Under the pieces are notes generated by a model. The model had not been told where the DNA came from, searched no databases, and worked only from the letters and a program-made list of their open reading frames with translations. Shown here piece by piece: positions 44,662 through 56,091 of a DNA stretch of 64,000 bases. The stretch is taken from assembly GCA_015179125.1 (NCBI GenBank), contig WHVA01000155.1, positions 1-64,000 on the forward strand, given 5' to 3'. The first letter of the stretch is position 1, and every line of letters begins with the position of its first letter. This DNA comes from Gautieria morchelliformis (lineage: Eukaryota; Basidiomycota; Agaricomycetes; Gomphales; Gomphaceae). The position numbers were made by a program, and so were the translations under genes.

Positions 44662-47600
44662 TCAAGCCATACCCATTTTGTAGAGAAGATAATTGTGTTG
44701 CGGTAAAGGCAAAGCCTTTGTAAGAATGTCCGCCAGGTTTTCTTCAGACTCCACATAAGTAATTCCTAATTCCTTGAATGCGACTAATTCTCGGATCCAA
44801 TGACACTCGACGCGTAAGTGTTTGGTGCGGAAATGGTGAATAGCGTCATGGATACCGGAAATCGTTTGAAGATTGTCGCAGTGGATATGCGCGGGGTAGT
44901 CACAGGGGAAACCGAGCTCTTGGAGTAAATGATTTACCCACAAGACGTGTTTGGCTCCGGGGACAAGAGCCATAGACTCGGATTCGGTTGTAGACAGAGC
45001 GATCCGCGTTTGCTTTTTCGATAGCCATGCAATGACGCCACCCGCATAAAGACAAATATAGCTGCCAATTGATTTGGAATCGGCAAGATTTGCAAAGTCG
45101 GCGTCAGTATAGACTTCGAGTTGCGGGGAAAGCGCGGAACCGCGGAGGGTGATTCCTAGATCTCGGGTACCTTTAAGGTACCGAATGACACGTTTAACAG
45201 CCGTCCAATGTGCAAGAGTATAGTCATGAGTGTGTTGACTAAGTTGTTGTACGGCGAATGCAATATCGGGTCGTGAACCAAGAGCGGCATACATAAGAGA
45301 TCCCACAGCTTGCGCGTAAGGAACATCGAGTGCCTGTTCCTGTTTGGGACGCGGCAATGATTTGATGTCCTTCGCGACTGGGGTAGTTACCGGCGGTGCC
45401 TTGACCAAGTTGAATCGATGCAAAATGATGTCAATATAATGGCCTTGAGATAATTTAATGGTACCGGCGTTACGGTCAATTTCCACTCTGATTCCAAGGA
45501 TTCTTTGCATTTCGCCGAGATCTTTCATAGGGAAGTGAGTGTTCAATAGGTTTTTGATACGCGCCATTAGTTCCTCTGTACTTGTGAGGAGGCCTAAGTC
45601 GTCGACATAGACAGTGACAATAGTAATATTATCATTGTCTTTTTTGAAGAAGATACAGTCGTCGGCATGACTGCGCGTAAACCCATCGTCGAATAGTACT
45701 TTGGACAGTCGTTCGTACCAGGCACGGCCTGATTGCTTCAGTCCATAAATGGCACGATGCAATTTCAGGACTCGTCCCGATCCATCGTCAAACCCCTCCG
45801 GTTGGCGCATGTATATTTCTTCTTCCAATCGAGAGTTAAGGTACGCGCCCTTAACATCCGTCATCTCGATCCGCCACCCGTTGTGGATGCCGAGGGCAAG
45901 CAAGACGCGCAGGCTTTCAATTTTAACGACCGGGGAGGTGACCTCAAAATAGTCCATTCCCGGACGCTGAGTAAATCCTTGGGCGACGATTCTTGCTTTG
46001 CCCAATTCAAAATTGCCTTTTGCGTCTGTTTTGACCGCAAAAACCCAACGGCTACCCACAACGTTCTTCCCTGGTGGCAACTCTATCAGATCCCACATAC
46101 CAACTTCCGCGTGCTGTTTCATCTCTATCTCCATCGCCCGTTGCCAAATCGGGTAATCATCCCGGTTCAGCGCTTCAGTGTATGACAGTGGTTCAGTGAC
46201 TATTTCAGTCGCTGATAAAGCACGATCGCCCTCGTCCATGCGGCGGTAATCTGGCGCGGGCTTAGCGGCAATTCTAGTGCTGCGATGGGGTTCCGGCGCA
46301 TCGGCTGGTGCCGGTGAAATGGTGGGAGCCACAGGTACAGTAGTTGTGGTGCTCTTCACTGAGGGTGTCAAAATTGGTATGGGCGTTTCATCATCTTCGT
46401 CGGTTTCTGGTGGAGGGTGGAGATCCTCATTTTCGTCAAATATAACGTTCCTTGAGGTCTGAATACGATTGGAACGTGTGTTGAGGTATTTCCACGCTTT
46501 GGAATTGGCAGCAACACCGGTAAAGATATGCTGCTCCGACTTTGGTTCCAGCTTAGTACGTCTCTGATCCGGTACCTTAACCCAACACCTTTTTCCAAAT
46601 TCTTCTAACTTCCCGATATCAGGCTTCCTTCCAAAGAAGACCTGATAAGGGGTTATCTCTGCCTCAAGCGCCTTCGTCGGCGATCTATTCTTGATGTAGC
46701 ACGCATACACCACGGCCTCCGCCCACAACATCTTCGGCAATTTCTTGGCAAAAAGCATGGCGCGGGCGAGCTCAAGTAAGGTACGATTGAGTCGCTCCGC
46801 GATGCCATTTTGTGCTGGAGAATAAGGTGCCGTGTATTCCATGATGATGCCGTTTTCGGCGCAAAATGCTTTGAACACCGAGCTAGTATATTCACCGCCG
46901 CCATCACTACGTAGCCTTTTCAATTGAAGCCCTGTCTGGGTTTCAACAAAGGCTTTGTAATCTTTGAAGCGGTCTAGGACATTGTCCTTGGTGTGACTAA
47001 AATAGATCGTTGAATAACGACTCTTGGCATCAGTGAAGGAATAGAAATAGTGTTCTCGCGCTGGACCTTCTGTACTTGCCGGTCCCCACACGTCAGATAC
47101 AGTAAGATCACCGATATATACAGCGGTGTCTTCTGCACGTTTGGGGAATGGCTCAATGTGTTGTTTACCTTCAATGCAAGGTACACACTGAGTTACCGGC
47201 GGTTTTGTGTCCACAGTCATTCCAGTGACTAAATCACGAGATTTCATTAGTTTAATGGCGCCCAAATTGATATGTCCCAACACTCGGTGCCAATTGTCCC
47301 AGGACTTCGGTCTGGCGAGGGCGGTGAAATCTGTGTCACCCGTGGAACAGATGCGCATACGCATACAATAAATGCGTCCAGTTTTCTTGCCCTCGGCAAA
47401 CACCGTACCGGATGGGGATTTGATCTTCACGATGTCATTTGTGAAGAGAGCCACATGTCCTTGATCTGTAAGCCGTCCGATGCTCAAAATATTATTAGGA
47501 GCATCAGGCGCATGCTTGACGTCAGTGAGCTTGGCAGCAAAAGTGCGATCACCGACGAAGAAATCAATTGGAATTGTGCCTCGTCCTTGGGTACGCAAAA

Positions 47601-47815
47601 TAGTCCCTGGCATAATGCCCTCGATTTCCGACGGCTCTGGAGTGAAATTAGTAAAGTAGTCTCGATTACGTGCAATATGAGTGGTTGACCCTGTATCAGC
47701 CAACCAGTCCGATGCCGATATATTGGCACGGCACGCGAGATCTTCAACGATCGCCGGGTGTTCGACTGCCGCAAAGACAAACTCGGAATCGTTGTTGTTT
47801 CATTATTCTCCATAG
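44662..47815 (-). CDS. pol: Copia pol: protease, integrase, reverse transcriptase, RNase H
   Basis: An open frame of more than 1000 codons. In order: protease active site (WLADTGSTTHIARN), the GAG-pre-integrase zinc part (WHRVLGHINLGAIKLMKS, CVPCIEGKQ), integrase core with D-D-E residues (TDAKSRYSTIYF, RSDGGGEYTSS, NGIAERLNRTLLELAR), then reverse transcriptase (VGSRWVFAVKTDAKGN, VKGAYLNSRLEEEIYMRQPEG, and the catalytic YVDDLGLL). It ends with RNase H (VYTDADFANLADSKSIGSY, STTESESMALVPGAK, NLADILTKALPL). No stop or frameshift lies inside. The frame is not continuous with gag: the shift falls at about 47800-47815. Confidence 0.92.
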
Positions 47816-48638
47816 CTTGTTTTGTCGAATTCTTGGGCTGTTTTTCTTTCCACCACTTGGGAAATTGCCCTTCTTTTCCACCACCTTTAGCCCAACAGTC
47901 TTTCTTCCAATGCCCTTTCTTTCCGCAATTCATGCACTTTCCTTTTGTAGCCCCATCATTCTTTCGTCCCTTTTTCCCTTTTTCTTGTGCCCTCAAGGCC
48001 GTCTCCGCTCCAGGGGCGGATCTTTTGATATGGTCCTCTTCCAAGACACGGGAAATTAATGTGTCAGAAGATAATGTCGGTAAGCCGGCAGTGGTGGCCG
48101 TAATAAAAGTAGACCACGAGGGTGGAAGTGACGTAAGTAATACATTACAAAAGTCTCGGTCATTGATCAACTCGCCGAGAGAATGTAATTGTTTTTGTAG
48201 GCCCTTTAGTTTACAGATATGCTCTTCCATATTTGCGCCCTCTTCGGCGAAGGAGCGGAAGAACTCGCGGCGAACATTGATTACACCTATTGCTCCCTTT
48301 GCCTCGAAGATCGTGAGTAAGGCTAGCCATACGCCTCGTGACGTTGAGGCACCATATGTATAGACTAGATACTCATCGCTGATCCGAAGACTAATGGCCG
48401 CATAGGCTTGTTGGTCCTTTTTAGTCCAATCTGCAATCGCTGCCCTCTCCGGGTCTGTGATATTCCTCGGATCCGCCGGCGTCAGTTTCGATACCACGCC
48501 GTCAACATGGTCCCAAAGATCTTGTTCTATCAAGATCCACCTCATTTTCTCTTTCCAAGCCACATAGTTGCTGCCGACGAGCGGCTCGATTCTATAGAGC
48601 GAGCTCGGCTGTGGGACTGCTGATACAGTAGTAGACAT
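47790..48638 (-). CDS. gag: Copia gag
   Basis: The gag frame starts MSTTVSAVPQPSSLYRIEPL at ATG 48636-48638. It shows the copia capsid pattern (LVGSNYVAWKEKMRWILIEQ, VWLALLTIFEAKG, LHSLGELINDRDFCNVLLTS LPPSW). It carries a CCHC zinc knuckle, CMNCGKKGHWKKDC. The frame remains open beyond the knuckle to 47484, but from about 47810 on the homologous sequence lies in the other frame (pol). Either a -1 shift is used or one base has been lost; no classic slippery heptamer is visible at the overlap. Confidence 0.85.
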
Positions 48639-48703
48639 ATATTGATTGTTGCAGATTTCCTTTGATTGATGTGGACTGGGTTAGAGCGCGGGGCCCATAA
48701 CCC

Positions 48704-48874
48704 TGTTAGACGCAGTAGACAGATAGTTGGGATTTTTGAGCGATGTCTCGGAAATTCCTATATACATGATTTTGAGTCGGAGAAAAGAAATAGTAAGCTA
48801 CCTTGAGTCATCGTGGTACACTATGGATACATGACTAAACTATATCGAGACTTGAGCGACGGTTACATGTTACA
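48704..48874 (-). repeat. Copia 5' LTR
   Basis: 171 bp, the upstream LTR in element orientation. The primer-binding sequence GGGTTATGGGCCC adjoins it inside the element (48691-48703, - strand). Confidence 0.9.
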
Positions 48875-48879
48875 GACGC

Positions 48880-50130
48880 TGTGATACTGATGGGTAATGA
48901 GATTCTAGCAAACTCAACCGTAAAAATCCTCGTTCGTGAGTCACGCAGTCACGCATCCGTCACAGGCACAATTTCACAGATCCGCAAAAGTAGCCTAAAG
49001 GAATTTTCCGCCGGGAACTAGCCGGTAACGTTAAGATCGACCGGCGAACCATCAGAACCCAATAGAAGAAAGGCGCTTGCTGACATCAACAGCGCCAGAA
49101 GATTCAGGAACCCGGGGAGAACGTACCAGAGCGGCCTTATCCAAACCCTCCCTCCTGGTCCCACTACGTCTAATCAGCGCTATTTTCCCTCGCGATAATT
49201 CCTAATCCTACCTTGAACCCAGTTATGACGACCTCTGCATCGAACAATACCTCTTTTGGACCTTCTCAGCGGCGATGGTGGTGGCAAACACGCAACAAAC
49301 AGTCATCCCTGCTATCCCCGCGCAACTTCTCGCTATGTTTCGGCATCGCGTATATGTTCCACTTTCATTCTTCCTTATTAAGAGCATGGAGCGAATCAGC
49401 CTCGAACGCGATATCAAGTCCTTCAAATCGCTCACTAAGCCCATTCGCGTTATCGATGCATGCAACTTCACTGACCAGAGAAAGCTTACATTCTTACAGT
49501 TTAACCAGCGTATCACAACTTCCTTCGATGCTTAGTGCTCTGCTGCGAACCCGACATTCTAGGAGATTGGAAAGATCATTTCGAACGAACCGTACATGAT
49601 CTGAACATGGAAGAGAAGCAAGATCTATTGCATTGCGTCAACAACTAATGGTCCAGCTATTTATACCAGATATACTCACAAGGCATACAACGAATGTTAC
49701 GCGATGGCGCGCGGGACATCAATGACGAACATACGGCTGATCTGGTTGAATCCACGATCGCGGCGTCAAGGTCATCATACTCCGGCAACCGCGATTATTG
49801 CTACCAGGCCTACAGTGCATCTTCCTCTTCCAGCTCCGGCGGCTTCAGAAACAACTCTGGATCGAGTTCAGGGAGCGGCGGCCATCCCTTTCGGAACAAC
49901 CGTCCGGCCCGAAACTCTGCTTACGCTGCGGAAGCAAGGACTCTCATATCACCACCAACTGCAACGCCAAGCACATCCACAATCACCCCGATCTTAAGAC
50001 CAACGTTTCCATCAGGGAAGACGCCTCGTCTACAACTCAGATGGTGCCGCCGTATGCTTTACTGTAAACATGTTGACTATATTTCCAGGCGTTATCTGCA
50101 AGAGATTATCATTTAATGCGTTTGAGTCCG
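48880..50130 (+). pseudogene. Decayed gag-like gene of an older retroelement
   Basis: The first 340 bp are the right copy of the duplicated segment. The coding-like remainder shows MERISLERDIKSFKSLTKPI (49385), IQRMLRDGARDINDEH (49688) and a Ser/Gly-rich low-complexity stretch (SASSSSSSGGFRNNSGSSSG). Then comes LCLRCGSKDSHITTNCNAKH, a zinc-knuckle-like CxxC..H..C with five rather than four residues before the histidine. The order resembles gag-like proteins of Agaricomycete retroelements. Frames change several times and a stop occurs at about 49648, so it is not functional. No polymerase follows. Confidence 0.5.
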
Positions 50131-50718
50131 AAGAGAGAGTGTGTGTGTGTGGCTGTTCTCCCTTCAGGCCCTCAGGGCGCGAGCCTGACTGGCATGTCGA
50201 GTTAAGCCTGTCAAGGGCCCCCAAAGCAATATTTGTCAACCAAGCTCGTCCACAGGTATAGCATAAGGAACTCGAATGATGATGTTCCATGTAGCTTTCG
50301 TATTAGTATTTTTGGAGCAATATCAGGAACAAGGTAAGCATTCGGAAACTGGTTCAGAACTTGTGTGACGCTCCGGCTGCTCCGTACATAACCCATCCCC
50401 ATCCCCGCCCCCCTGGGCCAATTCGCTATCAAGATTTAATGCCGAAGCGACGCGCTGTTGTGGGAGGCCATACTGGCAGTTCAGTGTCGACACCCTAGCT
50501 TATTCCGGTTCAACCTGACAGGGACTTTGCGGACTCAGAACTACATTTTACTTGTCATAATTTTATAACATTTTACCCAGAGTGGGGAACGATCCTCGGA
50601 GAAAATCACTGAAAATTCTTGCATTGCAAGACCAAAGACGCAATACAGAAGAGTAAGGACGTATCTCGACTCCACAACACAAAAAAAAAAATAAGAAGTA
50701 TAACTTCATCACGACGCC
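50131..50718. other. No gene; 3' flank of ARS2
   Basis: No coding sequence supported. An A-rich run (AAAAAAAAAAATAAG, 50682-50696) and the presumed ARS2 3' untranslated region (- strand) are here. Confidence 0.5.
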
Positions 50719-52530
50719 CTAGTAGGTCAATTCCACGTCGCCCTCCGCCACGTCATCCATGTCGTGGTAGCTGACTTTCTTCCCGGCTGTGGCCCTCGGG
50801 TCCTCCTTTGCATCGGGAGGTGGAGGTGGAGGTGGACCGGTGCCGGCTCGACCTCTCCGACCGCCAGGGCCAGACTCAAGTGCCACTACAGGTTTGGCAG
50901 GAAGACCCTCCACCCCAGTCAGCGTCAACTGAGAAGACTGCGCGTATCCACCGACACGCTCCTGGAGACGTCGTCCAGAGGGAGGAGGTATCTCATCTCG
51001 GCGGGGAGGAGCCCAGTGACCTTGATGGTAGTAGTCATAGGGAACAGCAACACCGTTGACGTAAGGGGGATATGTTTGCTGAGGGTAAGAACCGTAGAAA
51101 TTCTGTATGGGACGGCTATAATCTATTGCGTTGTAGGCTGCGGGGGGGCCCTGAAGTCCATATGCTTGTGGTGGAGGAACACCACTGTTGCCAATGGGAG
51201 GTGGAAGATGAGCGAAAGGCTGCACCCGGTGTGGGTCAAGCGCAAAATTGTTGAAGAAAGGTAACTGAAAGTCACGTCAATCAAAAGCGTAACTGTTGGT
51301 GTAGTCCCATGCTCACTTCCTCCAGCTGTCCCACCAACTCTGGGTGCTTATTCGCAACGTGCTTTTCAACGAATGACGATGCTTTAAAAAGCTTGTTACA
51401 AGTCCGACAACGGTACTTGCCCTCATCCTCTTGCTTGATATGAGGTTCAACGGCCTTTGGCAGTTCCCTACCATAATAAACATTTAGTTCACAATAAATA
51501 ATACAGGACGACCTCACATACTCCTCATAATTCTTACCCCCATACTCAACGACCTCGATATTCGCGCGATTAATCAGTAAAGCAATTTTTGAGTCAACCC
51601 ACTCAGCCCAACGCTCATCTACAACTCATCAATGTCTCACTCCAAATCGGGAACTATTGTTCACGTACCGTTTCTTTCCCACCGTCGATCATTCTTATCT
51701 TTTGGATCCTTCTCTTTCTCCTTGGGTTTCTCTTTGGCACTGTCCTCTTCCTCCTTTTCCTCTCCAGCCTCATCATTAGTTGATGGAATGACTTTGTCCG
51801 GTAAAGGCTTCCTGACATGCTGTGGACACTTCCTATGCAACTCCTCCACGTGATCACAGACAGCTGCACAATAATAACAAGTATTAAAAGCCACACGAAG
51901 GTACGTCAGGTACAGATCGAGAGTAATGAGGGACTGAGATTAGAGATGTGTTGAATACACCACGCAAATGAACACAGTTGCAGTCGCAACGTACCTTCTT
52001 TGCCTCCAGTGGAGACTCATCCCCACCGTCTTCCGTTAGGTTACGTTGCACTTGCATTTCTGCCGCCAATCTCTCAACGCGCCGCTCAACGGCTTCGCTA
52101 CCTTTCTCAAGAGGCTCGGGTTCTGCATCTATTTCAGTACGACCTGTAGAAGGCGCTCCATTGGATGCGGCGTCCTTGCTATCGGCCATAACAACGTCGC
52201 CTTGCTCTCCATCTTTTGCATGGAACTTATTATCCTCCATTTTCGATTCAGGCGCGCCATCCTTCATGTGTCTGAGGGTTGCGTACTCATCCTCAAGAAG
52301 CGCGGCGAGCTGCCTGATTTGCCGTAGATCTTTCTCAATCCGCAGGGGCGTACTGGCAATCTCAGGTGCCTGGCGCAGACGAGCGAAATACGGACGAGCG
52401 AGATGATTCACATGCAGTTTAAAGCCCTCAATCTAGGCGAGTGATTATGAGTGGCTACAACCATGGCTGAGCGCAGTTAAACTAACCTTCTTCTCTCCCA
52501 CCTGTGTGACGGCTTTGACATAAAAATGTA
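50719..52530 (-). CDS. ARS2: ARS2/SERRATE-family RNA effector, N-terminus missing
   Basis: ARS2 couples the nuclear cap-binding complex to RNA processing and decay. Recognised parts in order: FYVKAVTQVGEKIEGFKLHV, HLARPYFARLRQAPEIASTP, an acidic linker, TCYYCAAVCDHVEELHRKCP, then the C2H2 zinc finger CRTCNKLFKASSFVEKHVAN KH. The invariant PFFNNFALDPHRV comes after a GTGAGC..TTTCAG intron at about 51245-51295. A Pro/Gly/Tyr-rich tail ends VSYHDMDDVAEGDVELTY (stop 50719-50721), close to the family's C-terminal YxDLD motif. The normal N-terminal half is not found: upstream of 52530 the sequence switches to a different GC-rich gene. Either the gene is truncated, or first exons were replaced. Confidence 0.75.
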
Positions 52531-52559
52531 GTGCTTAGATCCTAATGTGCGCGCGCGCA

Positions 52560-53537
52560 CCCGGCGTGCCGTCCTTGTCTCACACCTCCGCGGGCTCGAG
52601 CGCGCGCTCCCACAAACGGGCGACGCGCGCGTCGGTGCCGTGGTCGACGACGGTGGTGGGGCGGACGTTGTGGGCGCTGAGGCTGTATAGCGGGATGATC
52701 ATGCGGCGGGCGGCGGCGGTGGACGCGAAGGACGTGATGGAGCTGGACGCGCCCGCGGAGGACGTGTAGAAGGCGGAGGCGTCGGAGCGCGCGGAGGGCG
52801 TGGAGGCGACGGCGGCGGGGGAGGACGCAGGGTCATGGCCCTGCGCTAGATCTACAGAGAAGCGTGGATTGCCAAACGTGGCTGTCGACGACGAGGCCGT
52901 GCCCGTGCCCGAGCGGTCGCGCGGAGGGTCGGCGGGGACGAGCTGGAGCTGGAGATTGAGCGGTTGGTTCGACTTTGCGGGGCGCGGGCGGACGACGATG
53001 AAGGTCTAATTAATCTGATACGTGAGATCGTCGAGTGAAAGCAGGCAGAAATAGACGTGCCTCATTCGAAGAGAGCGTTTTTTCTTGTGCTTCTTGTCCG
53101 AGTCCTCGGATGCTTTGGGGGCGTTCTTGAGCCCCTGCTCTGGCTGGGCGCGTCGTCGGCGAGCTTGTGGAGTGTCTCGGCGAGTGCGGTGGGCAGGAAG
53201 GAGGAGAGTGTGGAGAGGATGTGGTATAGCTGTGGGAAGAGAGAGGCGGCAGTCACAGTCAGGCAATGACGCGGGCTCGTGACCGGAAACAAGTGCGGTG
53301 ACGTCTGATTGAGTATAGTACCTGCACACGACACTGACCACCGTCGGAGGCTGCTCTTGTATCCGAGCACGCCGCGTGTCCAGCGCGCCGACCTGTCGCG
53401 CACGCCCGCGGTGCACGTCGATGAGTTGGGAGAGGTGGCCTGGGGGATCTGCATTCGGGGACGCGTGCGCCCGGATGCGCGAGACGCGCGAAGAAGCCTG
53501 AATGTCGATCGATCCCGGCCTCCCTGCACCGTCATGC
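52560..53537 (-). CDS. Unrecognised GC-rich gene, probably 3'-truncated
   Basis: A multi-exon - strand gene of unknown function. Pieces in order: HLSQLIDVHRGRARQVGALD (about 53440), LFPQLYHILSTLSSFLPTAL (about 53240), KNAPKASEDSDKKHKKKRSL (about 53100), MRHVYFCLLSLDDLTYQI. A long exon follows: PAKSNQPLNLQLQLVPADPP, TATFGNPRFSVDLAQGHDPA, RMIIPLYSLSAHNVRPTTVV, DARVARLWERALEPAEV, with a stop at about 52587. Third codon positions are almost all G or C in that exon, unlike any neighbour. From what I recall of similar basidiomycete proteins the chain should run further past this point, so a C-terminal loss is suspected. Confidence 0.4.
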
Positions 53538-53599
53538 GCCGCGCCGACGACGGACCTGTCCCTGATCTATTCTTAGCCCGGTGCCACGCACGACGAAAC

Positions 53600-54365
53600 C
53601 TCTATTCGCTCAGAATCACCAGTATCCGGTCGATAACGCATGGAACCATTACGAAATGCGATGTTGCTTATGGTGACTGTGGATCCAACCAGGTTAGCTT
53701 GTTGTCGCGTTGTCTTCATACTAGTATGTCATACCAAGCTACTAGAACTGCAAACACGTCGCAGGTCACCTCAGTAGCTTCCTGGCCGCCGGGCACCGCT
53801 CTATGTAACCATCACAGATGATACCCCGAGTGCACAATATCGCGGTTACCATGCCATGGTGCTCCGTTTGAAGTTCGATGGTCCTTCCTACGACCTCTTC
53901 TCACGTCGTACAGGACACGCCGCCAAGAATTACAGCTGGCCAAGCTAAATCTCTTGTATCATCTCATCTCACTTCCTCTTCAAAGGTAACACACTAGAAA
54001 AGCGGCGTCTTAATACACATCAGTGCCTACATGACAAGTCTATGTGGATCTTGGAGACCACTGCGCCCAAGCAAATCGGATGTAATAACCGACCCCTGAA
54101 CGAGATGCCCAGCCTCAATTACTCGCTCGGCTAACTATATCTGATGCTCGACGTTGTATTGTTAACCTTAATTCTTTTACGTCCAATGTTCGTTAGGCCG
54201 TTCCGCCATTGTAATTGTGCCAGGCTTCGGCACTGATATATGATGCTATGAATATCTGTTGACCTGGCAACGCCCTTGACCAGAATCTTATATAGACACT
54301 CCAACCCCACATCGCTACGCAAAACTTAGTCCCTCGTCTGCATCTCAGTTTTCTTTCTTGCACCC
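53600..54365. other. No recognisable gene
   Basis: Intergenic between the GC-rich gene and the DUF6533 gene. The last 100 bp contain a TATA-like TTATATAGACACTCC (about 54288) upstream of ATG 54366, a likely promoter for that gene. Confidence 0.4.
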
Positions 54366-55458
54366 ATGGCTCAGACAGACCCCTCGGCTATTATCCAGCT
54401 ACTATCAGACAGGTACGTACATACTGCATTCATTGAGACGCAGAAGAACTTACCCGAACTAGCTTTGCGAGCAACTCTGTCAGCTTCGCAGCGCTTGGTA
54501 TGTGTACACGTCCCCTGCCTAAGTGCACGATTTCCATAGCTTGTTACACAGCACTGCTCATCTATGACACTCTTCTCACATTCCCATCTGAGATCAGGCA
54601 CATTTGGTGCAAGACCATCAAAATCGGCACTGTTCTCTATTTACTCGCTCGTTACCTGCCCTTGGGTTTCCTTTCTCTTGACGCATATCTCGAGTCATCT
54701 GACATATCCCTTGAGGTGTGTTATGTTTATGGTTCTCGTGTAAGCCCCTGACTGATTTGAATGAGTATCTAGTATGACTTCATTCCTTATGAAGTAGCTA
54801 GAGACTTATATGTCTGAAGGAAATGTAATATGTTAATTCATCTACGTGATGTTTTCTATTTCCTTTCTGGGACTGGAGTACAAGGTGAGTGATAATACTC
54901 ATATACTTTCAATTAGAATTATAAACACAGTTTACTTGTAGCCCTTCTGCTAGCTCGCACCTATGCTATTTCCTCTCAGAATCAAAGAGTTTTGGGTGTC
55001 CTTGGGGTGCTTTTTCTTGCTGCTGTTATTCCTCAATTGGTATGTCCCTGTGCAGACTTTGTATAAATAGCATAAATTCATTTCATTGGATATAGTACAG
55101 GTTGGTTTTGGAGAACTGCAACCCCACTATTTCACAAGTTAATACACTGCATTTGTCAGTATAGACTTGGACTTTCTACCTAGATTTATACTAAAAAATT
55201 CTCCAGGTGTAAGATATAGATGCATGGACTTGCCCAATCTGTCTCTGAATACCTTTGACAGTGACTACCATTGGTGGTGTTGCTGTAATCCTTTTTGACA
55301 CTGGAGTTGTGATGGCAACCATTTCAAGCTCAATTGAAACCTTGAAGCTTTGGCAGAAAGGTGAAATTTGGGATAAGAAATCTCTCATTGGTCTAGTGAT
55401 TTACCAAGGTGGGTATACAATATATTGCTTATATGTGTGGACACTAATCTACAGGTAA
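54366..55458 (+). CDS. DUF6533-family integral membrane protein (copy 2)
   Basis: Exon 1 is MAQTDPSAIIQLLSDR and ends at GTACGT; exon 2 is FASNSVSFAAL, ending at GTATGT. Exon 3 has the diagnostic ALLIYDTLLTFPSEIRHIWC, KTIKIGTVLYLLARYLPLGF. Later exons include a helix (LLLARTYAISSQNQRVLGV, about 54950) and GGVAVILFDTGVVMATISSS, LKLWQKGEIWDKKSLIGLVI, YQGGYTIYCLYVWTLIYR, stopping at 55458 as read. Members of this family usually have seven helices; the terminal part beyond 55458 was not identified, so the true end may be a later exon or be lost to transposon debris. Function unknown. It is paralogous to the - strand gene at 43073-43904. Confidence 0.6.
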
Positions 55459-56089
55459 GGCTTTGCCAGATATGGGTATGGAATATTGTTCCTATGAAAT
55501 TTCATATATCTTATTCATATTCAGATTTGTGCTTACTGTACAAGGGAATTTTTAAGTATTTGGTAATTGCATGGTTACCGTAATAGGTAGCATTTCTTGA
55601 AATGGCAGCGTGATTTTTCAGCCACAGGAGTTTCCGCGAGTGTTTATCTTATCTCCAACCGTTTTGGGGCATTGTGTTTTGAACACGTTGTCGTCATGTT
55701 TGACGTGTTGGAGCTTATGTTTTCTCCCTAGGCAATCTGTTCCTCCTTTGTGGTATTTGACCGTGATTGACGAGGTTTGTGATAGTCGACGGTTCCTCCG
55801 TAAAGTGTACAGTCCTACAGTCATATTGCCTTATTTGCATTTTCGCCGTTCACATCCCATCCATCACCCTTCATCTTTGGGCATTACAAGAGATCAGTCC
55901 TCGACAGATTTAATTCGTTAATTGAACTTGAAGACGTAGATGATAATACAATGGGTGCGTGCAGGAACCCAAACATTGTTGTACATGTTGCAGTGCGTCA
56001 CCTGGTCATGTGTATGCGACTCCTGTCCATTTTTTCAACTCCTCAGCACGTCCCGTGGTCACGCGTGTGCGACTCCTGTCCTTTTTTTC
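55459..56089. other. Unassigned; possible remnant and a short tandem duplication
   Basis: A coding-like stretch (ATGVSASVYLISNRFGALCF, about 55623) may be a last DUF6533 exon or a remnant. Near 56005-56085 the string TGCGACTCCTGTCC with a T-run is repeated about 60 bp apart. Confidence 0.3.
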
Positions 56090-56091
56090 TA

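Larger units (their letters stand above)
44455..48874 (-). mobile_element. Near-intact Ty1/copia retrotransposon
   Basis: A 4420-bp element with 171-bp LTRs (TGTTAGACG to CATGTTACA as read on +). One base differs between the two LTRs (around 44564 versus 48813), so insertion was recent. Directly inside the 5' LTR, on the - strand, GGGTTATGGGCCC matches the copia-type primer site that pairs with an internal part of initiator tRNA-Met. Gag and pol frames cover almost the whole interior. The flanks GAACC (44450-44454) and GACGC (48875-48879) do not match, so there is no target duplication. Instead about 300 bp of flanking DNA is duplicated on both sides. Confidence 0.9.

Noticed and set aside
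48880-49216. A long terminal repeat of a composite element around the copia
   Set aside because: The 300-bp duplicated flanks lack TG..CA ends and contain coding-like sequence of a gag-like gene that continues only on the right; a duplication of host sequence explains it better.
52560-53000. Bacterial gene transfer as the source of the GC-rich exon
   Set aside because: The gene appears to have spliceosomal introns and low-complexity linkers typical of basidiomycete proteins; composition alone is not enough.
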